From positions 2,170,001 through 2,234,000 of the forward strand of contig NZ_CP074102.1 in the NCBI RefSeq assembly GCF_018310535.1: a stretch of DNA of 64,000 nucleotides. Reading direction: 5' to 3'. This document shows positions 9,096-17,170 of the stretch, piece after piece. The DNA is from Streptomyces mirabilis. Its GTDB lineage: Bacteria; Actinomycetota; Actinomycetes; Streptomycetales; Streptomycetaceae. How positions within the stretch are numbered: position 1 is the first letter of the stretch; every line of letters begins with the position of its first letter. The translations under genes and the position numbers were made by a program. The notes below the pieces were generated by a model. That model searched no databases and was not told where the DNA came from. It worked only from the letters and a program-made list of their open reading frames with translations.

Positions 9096-10274
9096 ATGGA
9101 GTTAGGGGAAGAAGTGCGTGCATTCCCTGTGGTGCTCCCGTCGGGCACCCGGTACTGGACTGTCGTGGACGACGACTTGGGCGTCGTCGAGGAGCCGGAT
9201 CGCTTCCTGCAGGAACTGCGCTTGGCGCGTGGTCGTGCGGAGACGACGACGAAGGCGTACGCGGAGGGCATCTGCCTGTTTCTGCTGTGGTGCCTGCTCA
9301 CCCGGCGCGACTGGCGGACCGCGGCCCGAGACATGGGGCTGTTCATGATCTGGCTCAAGTGGACGCCAGGCAGGGGCGGTTCACGTCGGGTCGTGGTGCC
9401 GGGTCCGGGATCCAAGCCGGTACGCGGTGAGATCCGGATCAACAAGGTGCTCACCGCGGTGCGGATGTTCCTCCTCCATGCGTTGGCGAACAAAGCGGCC
9501 CCCGGTTGGGTGCTGGAACAGCTCTACGAGATCGGCGACGCCGTGGACCTGCCGGCGGCGGCCCGACCGGAGAGCGGGGGCATGCGCCATCGGATGCGGG
9601 CCAGGCACCGGGTCCAGGAGCCGGAGACGGACATCGACCGGGCCAGCGACGAGGAGGTCGTGGCGATGTTCCTATCCTGTCGTTCTGCCCGCGACCGGCT
9701 GACGCTGCTGCTCCTGACCCGTGTCGGTCTGCGGCCGGGTCAGGTCGCCGGCCTGCACCGCAACGATCCTCATCTGATGATGGACTCCCGGGCCCTGGGG
9801 TGCTCGGTCGAGGGCGCCCACGTTCACGTCACGCGTCGGCAGAACGAGAACGGCGCCTGGTCGAAGTCCAAGAAGTCGTGGGCCATGCCGGTGGACCACC
9901 TGGTGGTGATGGCGTTCGACCAGTACGCCTTGGAACGGCACGAGGTGCTGGGCTCGGGCGGCAGCGACTTCCTGCTCGTCAATCTCTTCCGCCCGCCCTA
10001 TGGCTCACCGATCACCACGGATGCGATCGGTGAGCTCTGCGAGTCCTTGTCCCGCCGGGCAGGGCTGGGCCGGGTGGTCACGCCGCGCATGGGCCGGCAT
10101 GCGATGGCCAGCAACGTGGCCGATGCCGGCGGCAGCTTGGACGAGGTGCAGGCCCTCTTGGGTCAGAAGAGCCCGGAGTCGGCCCGCCCCTATCTGCACC
10201 CCAAGCCGTCGAGGCTCCGGGAGGCGGTCGAGCGGGTTCCCTCGCCGCGCGAGTTCCTGGAGGGGGGCCGGTGA
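9096..10274 (+). CDS. TnpA-like tyrosine recombinase of the Tn554-type element
   Basis: This protein resembles phage-integrase-fold recombinases. The N-terminal half has the SAM-like core-binding domain (STTKAYAEG-type sequence 'ETTTKAYAEGICLFLLWCLL'). The catalytic half has Arg I in TRVGLRPGQVAGL (about residue 212), box II as TPRMGRH (about 328-334), then LLGQ (about 355) and the nucleophile Tyr in ARPYLHP (about 364). Relative to the usual HxxR...H pattern, two catalytic His positions are Arg and Gln here. The last codons overlap the next gene by GTGA. The start is uncertain: ATG 9096 is used, GTG 9018 and GTG 9114 (behind AGGGGAAG) are alternatives. From 9096 the third codon is TTA (9102-9104), which would make translation depend on bldA tRNA. 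Confidence 0.88.
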   Translation: MELGEEVRAFPVVLPSGTRYWTVVDDDLGVVEEPDRFLQELRLARGRAETTTKAYAEGICLFLLWCLLTRRDWRTAARDMGLFMIWLKWTPGRGGSRRVVVPGPGSKPVRGEIRINKVLTAVRMFLLHALANKAAPGWVLEQLYEIGDAVDLPAAARPESGGMRHRMRARHRVQEPETDIDRASDEEVVAMFLSCRSARDRLTLLLLTRVGLRPGQVAGLHRNDPHLMMDSRALGCSVEGAHVHVTRRQNENGAWSKSKKSWAMPVDHLVVMAFDQYALERHEVLGSGGSDFLLVNLFRPPYGSPITTDAIGELCESLSRRAGLGRVVTPRMGRHAMASNVADAGGSLDEVQALLGQKSPESARPYLHPKPSRLREAVERVPSPREFLEGGR

Positions 10275-12748
10275 CCACAGCGACTGTCGCCCTGCCGGAG
10301 CCGGAGCCGGCGCCCGAAGAAGCTCTGATGAGAAAGGTGACGCAGGAGTTTCTCCAGCTCATCGGCTGGGATCCTTCCGTTCGGATCATCACCTTCCCGC
10401 GCTCCCACGCGCTCCTTGGTGCCCCAATCTGCCCCGTTAAGGGCTGCGACAAGATGTCCTACACCTCTCGTGAGCGGGCCCTTTGCCGAGGCTGCGACCG
10501 GAGAAAGAAGGAGTCGGGGCAGTCACTCGAGGAATTCGTGGCCACGGCCAAGCACAACTGGCGGTCGATCGGCACCCAGCCCTGCCTGGTGCCAGGATGC
10601 GCCCGGCCGCGCAGGACGACGCGCATCGCCCTCTGCGATGCGCACTGCTACCAGCAGCAGAAGATCCACCGCGTGACGATCGAGGAGTTCCTGCTGCTGC
10701 CGGGCCTGCAGCCGTTCGAGAGCCTCGGGCCCTGCGTGGTGGCGGCCTGCTACCGGGACCGCGGCAACGGCGAATACTGCCCGCCGCACCGCCAGACACG
10801 CAACATCTTGCGCCGCACCGGCCGGCTGGAGGACGAGGAACTCTGGCACCGGACCGCACCGGCAGTGGTCGAGCACGGCGTCGTGAGCCTGCGCGGTCTG
10901 CCCGACCAGGTGATCGCCGAGGTTCTCTACTGCCTGCATGACCGCAACGCCAAGGGAGTCAAACAGAAGGATCAGGAACTTCGTCCGCTCGTCGATGCCG
11001 TCCGCTCCCAGCAGCTCCCTTCGATCAAGGACCTCGATCCCGGAACGATGACGATGAGCGGCAAGCGGATGGCAGTCGGCTTCCTCAAGCACCTCGGCCG
11101 CTTCGGCTTGTCGCCCGAGACCGAACGGCACAAGGACACCTGGGACGGCGCCGCCTTCGGGCTGGGCAGGGGATTTCTCCACTTCGAGGACATCTCCCAG
11201 CAGTGGCTGCGCAAGGCCCTCCAGCAGTGGGCGATCGACGATCTCCCCCGCCGGCGGGGGAGGAAGCCCATCCCTCCCCTGCAGCGTCAGATCAACTCCA
11301 TCGCCATGCTCTCCAAGAGCCTGCGCCTGAACCGGGACGACGACGGTCGCGATCCACGCCTCCTGGGCAGGGACGACATTGTTCTCTTCCTCAACCGTCT
11401 GCTGTTCCTCCAACTCCAAGGCGAGATCTCGGCCTTGCATCGGTACTGGGACGCGCGCAACGTCCGGCGCTTGCTCATCCGCATGAGGACCCTGGGGCTG
11501 ACCCAGCCCGGACAGCCCCTGCACGGCCTCCCAGACAACTTCGCCCTCCGAGAGGAGGACGTGCCCGAGTGCGACGAGGACGACGACGCCGGCCACGACC
11601 TCCCGGTCGAGGTGATGCGCCAGCTCTGCCAGCACCTGGACAGTCTCGACCCGGACGGTCACCGGCTCAGCCGGACGGCGACCGAACTCCTCATCGACAC
11701 CGGCCGCCGCCCCGACGAAATCGCCTCCCTGCACCTGGAGTGCCTGGGACGGGACGGAGACGGCAATCCAGAGCTGATCTACGACAACCACAAATCCCTG
11801 CGCAAGGACCGCCGTCTTCCGATTGCCGAGGCGACCGCTGCCTTGATCATCGCCCAGCAGAAACGGACCCTCGCGCGGTTCCCCAACACCCCGCACAAGG
11901 AGCTCGCCCTCCTGCCCTCGCCGGTGGCCAACCCGGACGGCACCAAGGCCATCAGCAGCGCCTGGGTCGGCGACGTCCACCGAGCGTGGGTCTCTTCCCT
12001 GCCGGAGTTCTTCGTCCCCGTCGTCGTGGAGGAGGACGGCAAACGGGTCAAGAAGATGCTGCCCTTCGAGAAGTCGAAGATCTACCTCTACGCCTACCGG
12101 CACACCTACGCCCAGCGCCACGCGGACAAGAACGTGGCGCCTGACGTGCTCAGAGTTTTGATGGATCACCGGCGGCTCGACACGACGCAGCGGTACTACC
12201 GGGTCAGTGACAAGCGCCGCCGCGAGGCCGTCAACCGGGTCACCGTCATGCAGTTCGACCGGAAGGGCAACCGGATCTGGCGTCAGGCCGAGACCCTACT
12301 GGAGTCCGAGCACGCCCGCCGGGGCGTCGGCGAAGTACAGGTTCCCTACGGGCTCTGCACCGAGCCGAGCAACGTCGCCGCCGGCGGCGAGGACTGCGTC
12401 GTCCGGTTCCGCTGCGTCGGCTGCGAACACTTCCGCACCGATGTGTCCTACCTCCCCGACCTGGAGGCATACCTCGCCGATCTCCTCCGCGGCCGGGAAC
12501 GGCTGGCGGCCTTCGCCGCCGACTCCTGGGCAAAGGCCGAGGCGATGCCGTCCGACGAGGAGATCACGCGCATCCGCCGCCTGGTCAAACGCGTCAAGGA
12601 GCAACTCGAGGAACTCACCGAGGAAGACAGAATGCAGATCGAGGAAGCCGTCACCGTGCTCCGCCGCAGCCGACGAGTCGTCTCACTCGGCATGCCCCGA
12701 GTGCGGCCGGAGCTGCCCGACTACCGCGGAGGAGGGTCCGCTGCATGA
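10271..12748 (+). CDS. TnpB-like large tyrosine recombinase with Cys-rich modules
   Basis: The 825-residue protein has an N-terminal part with three spaced Cys/His clusters (CPVKGC...CRGC, CLVPGC...CDAHC, CVVAAC...CPPH) that look like small zinc-binding modules, probably for DNA binding. The tyrosine-recombinase domain follows: LLIDTGRRPDEIASLHLE (Arg I), YAYRHTYAQRHAD (box II, with Tyr in the first His position), VLMDH and the nucleophile region TTQRYYRV. Another Cys cluster follows (CTEPSN...CVVRFRCVGC). This layout is that of the second transposase of Tn554-type elements. The GTG start overlaps the tnpA-like stop (GTGA) and the end overlaps the next gene (ATGA), so the three genes are translationally coupled. 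Confidence 0.9.
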   Translation: MTTATVALPEPEPAPEEALMRKVTQEFLQLIGWDPSVRIITFPRSHALLGAPICPVKGCDKMSYTSRERALCRGCDRRKKESGQSLEEFVATAKHNWRSIGTQPCLVPGCARPRRTTRIALCDAHCYQQQKIHRVTIEEFLLLPGLQPFESLGPCVVAACYRDRGNGEYCPPHRQTRNILRRTGRLEDEELWHRTAPAVVEHGVVSLRGLPDQVIAEVLYCLHDRNAKGVKQKDQELRPLVDAVRSQQLPSIKDLDPGTMTMSGKRMAVGFLKHLGRFGLSPETERHKDTWDGAAFGLGRGFLHFEDISQQWLRKALQQWAIDDLPRRRGRKPIPPLQRQINSIAMLSKSLRLNRDDDGRDPRLLGRDDIVLFLNRLLFLQLQGEISALHRYWDARNVRRLLIRMRTLGLTQPGQPLHGLPDNFALREEDVPECDEDDDAGHDLPVEVMRQLCQHLDSLDPDGHRLSRTATELLIDTGRRPDEIASLHLECLGRDGDGNPELIYDNHKSLRKDRRLPIAEATAALIIAQQKRTLARFPNTPHKELALLPSPVANPDGTKAISSAWVGDVHRAWVSSLPEFFVPVVVEEDGKRVKKMLPFEKSKIYLYAYRHTYAQRHADKNVAPDVLRVLMDHRRLDTTQRYYRVSDKRRREAVNRVTVMQFDRKGNRIWRQAETLLESEHARRGVGEVQVPYGLCTEPSNVAAGGEDCVVRFRCVGCEHFRTDVSYLPDLEAYLADLLRGRERLAAFAADSWAKAEAMPSDEEITRIRRLVKRVKEQLEELTEEDRMQIEEAVTVLRRSRRVVSLGMPRVRPELPDYRGGGSAA

Positions 12749-13266
12749 CATCCATGATCGAGGGGAAGAAGGCCGACTCGGCCCGGCGTCGGGAACGGGT
12801 CCTCAAGGCCCTGGATGCGGCCGTGAAGAGTGGGGGCGACCTCACGGTCTCCGGGCTTGCCAGAGCCGCTCGCGTCGACCGGACCTTCCTCTATCGCCAC
12901 CGCGACCTGCTCGAACGCGTCCACGTCGCTGCCAGCACTCCGGTTGAGGAAGGCAGAGTGGCAGCCGTCAGCAGAGTCTCGCTCCAGACCGACCTCGCCA
13001 ACGCCCTGGAGCGCAACAAACGCCTGGCCGCACGAGTTCGGCAGCTCGAGAAGCGTCTATCGACCGAGCTCGGCGAGCGAGTCTGGGAGGCGTCCGGACT
13101 CGGGGCGCCTACCGACATCGACGACCTCCAGCGGCGCGTCACCCTGCTGGAACAAGAACTCGTCGACACTCGCGGCGAGTTGGAGGAGCGAACAGAGGAA
13201 CTGGAAGCCGCGCGGGCCGCGAACCGAGAACTCACGCGAGCCCTGAACCAACCCCAGCCAGGCTGA
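12745..13266 (+). CDS. TnpC-like accessory protein (DUF6262 type)
   Basis: The 173-residue protein has an N-terminal helix-turn-helix-like segment (LTVSGLARAARVDRTFLYRH, residues ~33-52) and a long C-terminal coiled coil rich in Glu, Leu and Arg (LQRRVTLLEQELVDTRGELE then ERTEELEAARAANRELTRAL). It occupies the position of tnpC in Tn554-type elements and resembles the DUF6262 proteins found there. TnpC of Tn554 is an accessory factor influencing efficiency and orientation of transposition; that role is inferred here from position and shape. It is coupled to the preceding gene by an ATGA overlap and followed by a strong terminator. Confidence 0.85.
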   Translation: MTSMIEGKKADSARRRERVLKALDAAVKSGGDLTVSGLARAARVDRTFLYRHRDLLERVHVAASTPVEEGRVAAVSRVSLQTDLANALERNKRLAARVRQLEKRLSTELGERVWEASGLGAPTDIDDLQRRVTLLEQELVDTRGELEERTEELEAARAANRELTRALNQPQPG

Positions 13267-13291
13267 CCAAGTGTCAGTCCGGTTCCGACTC

Positions 13292-13318
13292 GGTGGCCCC
13301 GCCTTCGGCGGGGCCACC
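13292..13318 (+). terminator. Terminator of the tnpABC-like operon
   Basis: GGTGGCCCCGCC and GGCGGGGCCACC pair perfectly around TTC, giving an 11-bp stem closed by a C(TTCG)G tetraloop. It lies 25 bases after the last transposon gene. The rest of 13267-13445 contains no gene. Confidence 0.75.
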
Positions 13319-13445
13319 ACCGCGTTCAGGCACCACATCAGGATCACCCGATCCGGGGATAGCACCACACCTGTTGCAATGGCTAGGCTCTTCCACACCA
13401 GCGTTGAGCTGCACCAATGTGAGCTTCACAGGCACGGCATCCGCT

Positions 13446-13460
13446 GGAACCCCCAGAGAA
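13446..13460 (-). repeat. Right terminal inverted repeat of the element
   Basis: GGAACCCCCAGAGAA is the exact complement of the left repeat at 8984-8998. It marks the right end of the element. The six bases that follow (GGCTGG) belong neither to this repeat nor to the reconstructed dprA sequence. Confidence 0.9.
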
Positions 13461-13466
13461 GGCTGG
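13461..13466. other. Foreign junction hexamer (Tn554-type core)
   Basis: GGCTGG lies between the right repeat and the resumption of dprA (ATGACCCGG on the plus strand). The uninterrupted gene is predicted to have GCGGCG here, which is retained at the left junction (8978-8983). In Tn554 transposition one junction keeps the target hexamer and the other receives the hexamer from the former donor site. By inference GGCTGG is a trace of the previous insertion site. Confidence 0.7.
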
Positions 13467-14137
13467 ATGACCCGGTTCCTGAGGATGAATCTGCTCGGCG
13501 TGGGATGGTCGCCGGGCGGCAACTCCCCCACGACCAGACCCTGTTCGGCGATCCTGGTGATCAACTCGGTATGTCCGCGCGGATAGGGCCGGTCGACTCC
13601 GCAGGCCAGCACGGCGACAGTGGCGCCGCCCGCCCCGAGTGCCCCCCGGTGCGTGGCGCCGTCCACCCCGTAGGCACCACCCGACACCACCACCCAGCCC
13701 CGCTCGGCGAGCCCGGCGCCGAGCATGGCCGCCATGTGGGCGCCGTACTCGGTACAGGCCCGCGCTCCGACCACGGCGACCGAGCGCAGCGCCCATATCC
13801 GCAGGCTGGGCCGCCCCCGTACCCACAGGCCGGTGGGACGCGTGTCGCCGAGGTCGTCGAGTTGCGCCGGCCACTCGGGGTCCCCGGGGCACACGAACCG
13901 GGTCCCGGCATCCCGCGCCACCGCGAGGTCCCGCTCCGGATCCGCCCGCTCCGCCCTGGCCCGCAGTCCCGTCCAGCGCTGGTCCGTCACTCCCCGTGGT
14001 CGCTCCCCGCCCGCGACGAGCCGCCGGACCGCCTCCGCGGCACCGACCGCACGGAGCCAGCGCCCGCAGACCTCGTCGCCCGGTTCGATCACCCGCGCGA
14101 GGAAGGCCCGCTGAAGCCTCTCGTCCTCCTGGCTCAC
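13467..14137 (-). pseudogene. dprA: 5' part of dprA, disrupted by the transposon
   Basis: This stretch encodes the N-terminal part of DprA. It has a SAM-like start (SQEDERLQRAFLARVIEPGD) and then the Rossmann-like DprA fold (RSVAVVGARACTEYGAHMAA, VVSGGAYGVDGATHRGAL, LACGVDRPYPRGH, PPGDHPTPSRFILRNRVI). It breaks off at RNRVI, where AALTRG should follow. The frame continues into the element and stops at 13274, so a chimeric product of about 287 residues with a transposon-encoded tail could still be made. The GTG start overlaps the stop of the comM-like gene (GTGA), so the gene was part of that operon. The C-terminal part is at 8521-8983. Confidence 0.93.
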
Positions 14138-15759
14138 GACAGCGCGCCGATCGCCATCGGCACCCCACGGGGGACGCCGGTGCGCAGTTGCAGGGCGAGG
14201 GCGACGTCCGTCGCGCCGGGCCGGTCGTGTCCCACCAGGTCCGCGACGGTCCAGGCGACACGCAGCACCCGGTCGAGGCCGCGGGCGGTCAGGGCACCCC
14301 GCTCCAGGCTCCGCTCCGCCTCGTCCATCGCGCCCGGGGACGCGTACCAGCGGCTGCGCAGCTCTCGTCCCGGCACTTCGCTGTTCGTCCGCCAGGGAGT
14401 GCCCACCAGTCGCGCGGCGGCCCGCTCCCTGGCCGCCCGCACCCGGTCGGCGACCGTCTCGGTGGATTCGCCCCGCGCACCGCGCCCGGTCAGCTCGGAG
14501 CGGGTGACGCGGTCCACCTCGACCCGCAGGTCGACGCGGTCGAGCAGCGGTCCGGAGAGCCTGGCCTGGTAACGGCGGATCATGGAGGGCGGGCACTCGC
14601 ACAGGTCGTCCCGCTGCGAGAAACGGCCGCAGGGACAGGGGTTAGCCGCGAGCACCATCAGGAACCGCGCCGGAAACCGCACCACCCCCGTGCTGCGCGC
14701 GATCACCACATGCCCCGCCTCCGGGGGCTGGCGCAGCGCGTCGAGGGCCTGGCTGCCAAATTCGGGCGTTTCGTCCAGAAAGAGTACTCCGCGGTGAGCC
14801 AGGGACACCGCGCCCGGCCGTGCGATTCCCTGGCCGCCGCCGACGAGGGCCTGCATGGTCGCCGAGTGGTGCGGGGCGCAGTAGGGAGCGATGTCGACCA
14901 GGGGTTTGCCCGGTGGCAGCAGGCCGGCGACCGAGTGGACGGCGGTGACCTCCAGGGATTCGCCCCTGGTGAGCCGTGGCAGGATGGCCGGCAGCCGCTC
15001 GGCGAGCATCGTCTTGCCCGCTCCCGGGGGGCCTTCCAGGAAAAGGTGGTGGCCGCCCGCCCCCGCGACCTCCACGGCGGTCCGCGCCGCGTGCTGGCCC
15101 ACGACGTCGGCGAGGTCGTGACCGTGGTCGTGCTGGGCCGCGCCCATGCCGTGCATGCCGGTGGCGGCGCCCGTGCCCGGCATCCGCAGTCCCGCCACCA
15201 GCGGATCCGGTCGCCCCTGCTGGTCCGGATCCTCCTCGGGCACCGGCTCGTCCGTGAGCACCGCGATCAGCTGGCGCAGACTGCGCACCCCGAGCACCGA
15301 GATCCCCGGTACGAGCGAGGCCTCGGCCGCCGCGCACTCGGGCACCACCACCTGCTCGTACCCTGCGTCCGCGGCGGCCAGGACCGCGGGCAGCACGCCC
15401 CGCACCGGCCTTACGCGTCCGTCGAGGCCCAGCTCGCCGATCATCACGATGTCGGAGAGCACCCGGGGATCGATGCGCTCGGCGGCTCCCAGCACCGCAC
15501 AGGCGACGGCCAGGTCGAAACCGCTGCCGCCCTTGGGTACGGATGCCGGGCTCAGGCCGACCGTGAGCTTCTTCTGGGGCCACGCCGAACCGGAGTTCAC
15601 CACCGCCGCCCGGACCCGGTCCTTGCTCTCGGTCAGGCTCTTGTCGGGCAGGCCGACCAGGGTGAAGGCCGCGACGCCCGGCTCCAGGTCCGCCTGGACC
15701 TCGACGACCACGCCCTCGACGCCCACGAGGGCCACCGCACAGGTGCGCGCGAATCCCAT
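14134..15759 (-). CDS. comM: YifB/ComM-family Mg-chelatase-like AAA+ ATPase
   Basis: The 541-residue protein has the N-terminal lon-protease-like ChlI domain of the YifB/ComM family (VEVQADLEPGVAAFTLVGLP, PKGGSGFDLAVACAVL). The AAA+ core follows with Walker A (GPPGAGKTMLAERL) and Walker B (VLFLDETPEF), then the Mg-chelatase C-terminal domain with the Cys cluster CPCGRF...CECPP. In Haemophilus and Vibrio ComM is a helicase that extends heteroduplex during natural transformation; in Streptomyces its role is not established. It overlaps the YraN gene at its start and dprA at its end, an operon of DNA-processing genes whose last member is now disrupted. Confidence 0.9.
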   Translation of the reverse strand: MGFARTCAVALVGVEGVVVEVQADLEPGVAAFTLVGLPDKSLTESKDRVRAAVVNSGSAWPQKKLTVGLSPASVPKGGSGFDLAVACAVLGAAERIDPRVLSDIVMIGELGLDGRVRPVRGVLPAVLAAADAGYEQVVVPECAAAEASLVPGISVLGVRSLRQLIAVLTDEPVPEEDPDQQGRPDPLVAGLRMPGTGAATGMHGMGAAQHDHGHDLADVVGQHAARTAVEVAGAGGHHLFLEGPPGAGKTMLAERLPAILPRLTRGESLEVTAVHSVAGLLPPGKPLVDIAPYCAPHHSATMQALVGGGQGIARPGAVSLAHRGVLFLDETPEFGSQALDALRQPPEAGHVVIARSTGVVRFPARFLMVLAANPCPCGRFSQRDDLCECPPSMIRRYQARLSGPLLDRVDLRVEVDRVTRSELTGRGARGESTETVADRVRAARERAAARLVGTPWRTNSEVPGRELRSRWYASPGAMDEAERSLERGALTARGLDRVLRVAWTVADLVGHDRPGATDVALALQLRTGVPRGVPMAIGALS

Positions 15760-16130
15760 CAGGCCACCCCCCGGGCGTGCTCGACCACGGGGGCGCCGCG
15801 TTCGGGGAGGACGACGCCGATCAGATCGATGCGGACGCCGCCGGGTGGTGCCCCGCCGTGTTCCTGGAGCCAGCGTTCGGCCAGGCCGCGCAGGCGCTGT
15901 GCCTTGGCCGGAGTGACGGCCGCCATCGGGTGCTCGAAGGCTCCCGACTTGCGCGTCTTGACCTCGCAGACGACGAGCGCGTCGCCGTCCCGGGCCACGA
16001 TGTCGATCTCGCCGGTCCTGCCGCCGCGCCAGTTGCGCGCCAGGACCGTCATCCCGGTCTCGGTCAGCCGCCGTGCGGCCAGATCCTCGCCGTACTTGCC
16101 CAGTGCGTTGCGTGCCTCGGGTGTGTTCAT
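15759..16130 (-). CDS. YraN family (UPF0102) endonuclease-like protein
   Basis: The 123-residue protein has a PD-(D/E)XK-like nuclease core: [12 protein letters not shown] (Glu), [20 protein letters not shown] (Asp and ExK). This is the UPF0102/YraN family, predicted nucleases related to Holliday-junction resolvases. Activity is a family-level inference. The start at 16130 ([14 protein letters not shown]) was preferred to an upstream extension because it matches the normal family length. It overlaps the comM-like gene by ATGA, so yraN-comM-dprA form one operon, an arrangement common in bacteria. Confidence 0.9.
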   Translation of the reverse strand: MNTPEARNALGKYGEDLAARRLTETGMTVLARNWRGGRTGEIDIVARDGDALVVCEVKTRKSGAFEHPMAAVTPAKAQRLRGLAERWLQEHGGAPPGGVRIDLIGVVLPERGAPVVEHARGVA

Positions 16131-16275
16131 GTCGGCACCACCTCCGGCGCCAACACTGAGGCCACTTCGACCGGCTATTGGATCTTGGTGGACAAGCGGC
16201 CGACTGTGGACAACTCCCTCACCCACACGAGGGGTCCTGGTCCGTCGTCAGCCGCCTGCCATCGGCCACCCGTCA

Positions 16276-16584
16276 TCAGCCGCCCGGCAGTTCCAGATCG
16301 CTCTTGTTCAGCTCCTCGATATTCACGTCCTTGAACGTAAGGACACGCACCTGCTTCACGAAACGGGCAGGTCGGTACATGTCCCACACCCAGGCATCCG
16401 CCATGGACACCTCGAAGAACACCTCGCCCTGGACCGAGTGCACCTGCATCTCGTAGTCGTTGGTGAGGTAGAAGCGCCGTTCGGTCTCGATCACATATTT
16501 GAACAGACCGACGACATCGCGGTACTCCCGATAGAGCTTCAGCTCCATCTCGGTCTCGTACTTCTCGAGGTCCTCGGCGCTCAT
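16276..16584 (-). CDS. DUF2469 domain protein
   Basis: This is a 102-residue protein conserved in actinobacteria, starting MSAEDLEKYETEMELKLYRE. It is acidic and has no membrane segment or recognised catalytic motif. Typical landmarks are VETERRFYLTNDYE-like 'VIETERRFYLTNDYEMQVHS' and FEVSMADAWVWDMYRPARFV. The function is unknown. The ATG at 16584 is preceded by AGGGGAACATGCC on the minus strand, which includes a Shine-Dalgarno sequence. It lies between the Nudix gene and yraN on the same strand, and the 145-bp gap to yraN suggests a separate transcript boundary. Confidence 0.88.
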   Translation of the reverse strand: MSAEDLEKYETEMELKLYREYRDVVGLFKYVIETERRFYLTNDYEMQVHSVQGEVFFEVSMADAWVWDMYRPARFVKQVRVLTFKDVNIEELNKSDLELPGG

Positions 16585-16639
16585 GGCATGTTCCCCTTCA
16601 GCCGTGCGTCCCCCTATTGTGCGCCAGCCCCGCGAGCCT

Positions 16640-17170
16640 CTAGACGATTTCGGTGTCGAGGATCTCGGGCCTGGCCGGAGGACCCTCGTCGAGCAGCCTG
16701 CGCAGCAGCCCGGCGAGCCTGGTCGGATACACCGTCTCATGTGCCTCGGTCAGTTCCCGGCACGTCCACCAACGTGCTCCGGCGACACTGCGCCGTTCCA
16801 GCTCCGTCAGCCCGGCGGCGACGGTTCCCTTCTGGGTCGTACGGGCCAGGAAGTACCACTCGTCCTGGTCCCAGCGCCGCCCCGCGAACGGGAACGAGCA
16901 GCTCCGCTGCCACAGCACCGGGCCCAGCTCGACCTCGGTGATGCCGGTCTCCTCCACGAGTTCCCGCAGCGCGGCCTCCTCGCGCGTCTCGTCGCCCTCG
17001 AGGCCCCCGCCGGGCGTGAACCACCAGTCGTCCGCCGGATCGTCCGGCTCGTGACCGTGCAGCAGCAGAATGCGGTCCTCCGCGTCGAGCAGCACGACCC
17101 GGGCCACCTTCCGGGGCCCGCCGCCGCTGGAGTTCTCGACCGAACCCCCGTCCGATGCCTCAGGCGGCAC
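16640..17170 (-). CDS. Nudix hydrolase
   Basis: The 176-residue protein contains a complete Nudix box, GGLEGDETREEAALRELVEE followed by TGI, with the Gly, Arg-Glu and Glu-Glu residues that bind metal and pyrophosphate. The rest of the domain (VARVVLLDAEDRILLLHGHE, DDWWFTPGGG) is typical of MutT-like proteins. The substrate cannot be told from sequence: candidates are oxidised nucleotides or other nucleoside diphosphate derivatives. The GTG start lies 11 bases inside the 3' end of the preceding signal peptidase gene, so the two are co-transcribed. This matches the known arrangement of the fourth sip gene heading an operon with a mutT-like gene in S. lividans. Confidence 0.92.
   Translation of the reverse strand: MPPEASDGGSVENSSGGGPRKVARVVLLDAEDRILLLHGHEPDDPADDWWFTPGGGLEGDETREEAALRELVEETGITEVELGPVLWQRSCSFPFAGRRWDQDEWYFLARTTQKGTVAAGLTELERRSVAGARWWTCRELTEAHETVYPTRLAGLLRRLLDEGPPARPEILDTEIV

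Larger units (their letters stand above)
8984..13460 (+). mobile_element. Tn554-family transposon inserted in dprA
   Basis: The 4477-bp element is bounded by 15-bp inverted repeats (TTCTCTGGGGGTTCC at the left, its complement at the right). It carries three overlapping genes in the order tyrosine recombinase, larger tyrosine recombinase, small helical protein, like tnpA-tnpB-tnpC of Tn554, and ends with a strong terminator. No passenger gene (resistance or other) is present. There is no target duplication. The left flank keeps the target hexamer GCGGCG, while the right flank has a different hexamer, GGCTGG (13461-13466), before dprA resumes. Known Tn554 insertions behave this way. Deleting 8984-13466 restores an uninterrupted dprA frame of 377 codons plus stop, which fixes the boundaries well. 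Confidence 0.93.

Noticed and set aside
10523..12169. Long minus-strand open frame inside the tnpB-like gene
   Set aside because: It has no recognisable domain and mirrors a high-GC coding gene on the plus strand; it is a shadow frame.
13461..13466. Target-site duplication of the transposon
   Set aside because: Left flank GCGGCG and right flank GGCTGG differ, and dprA rejoins exactly after one hexamer, so no duplication exists.
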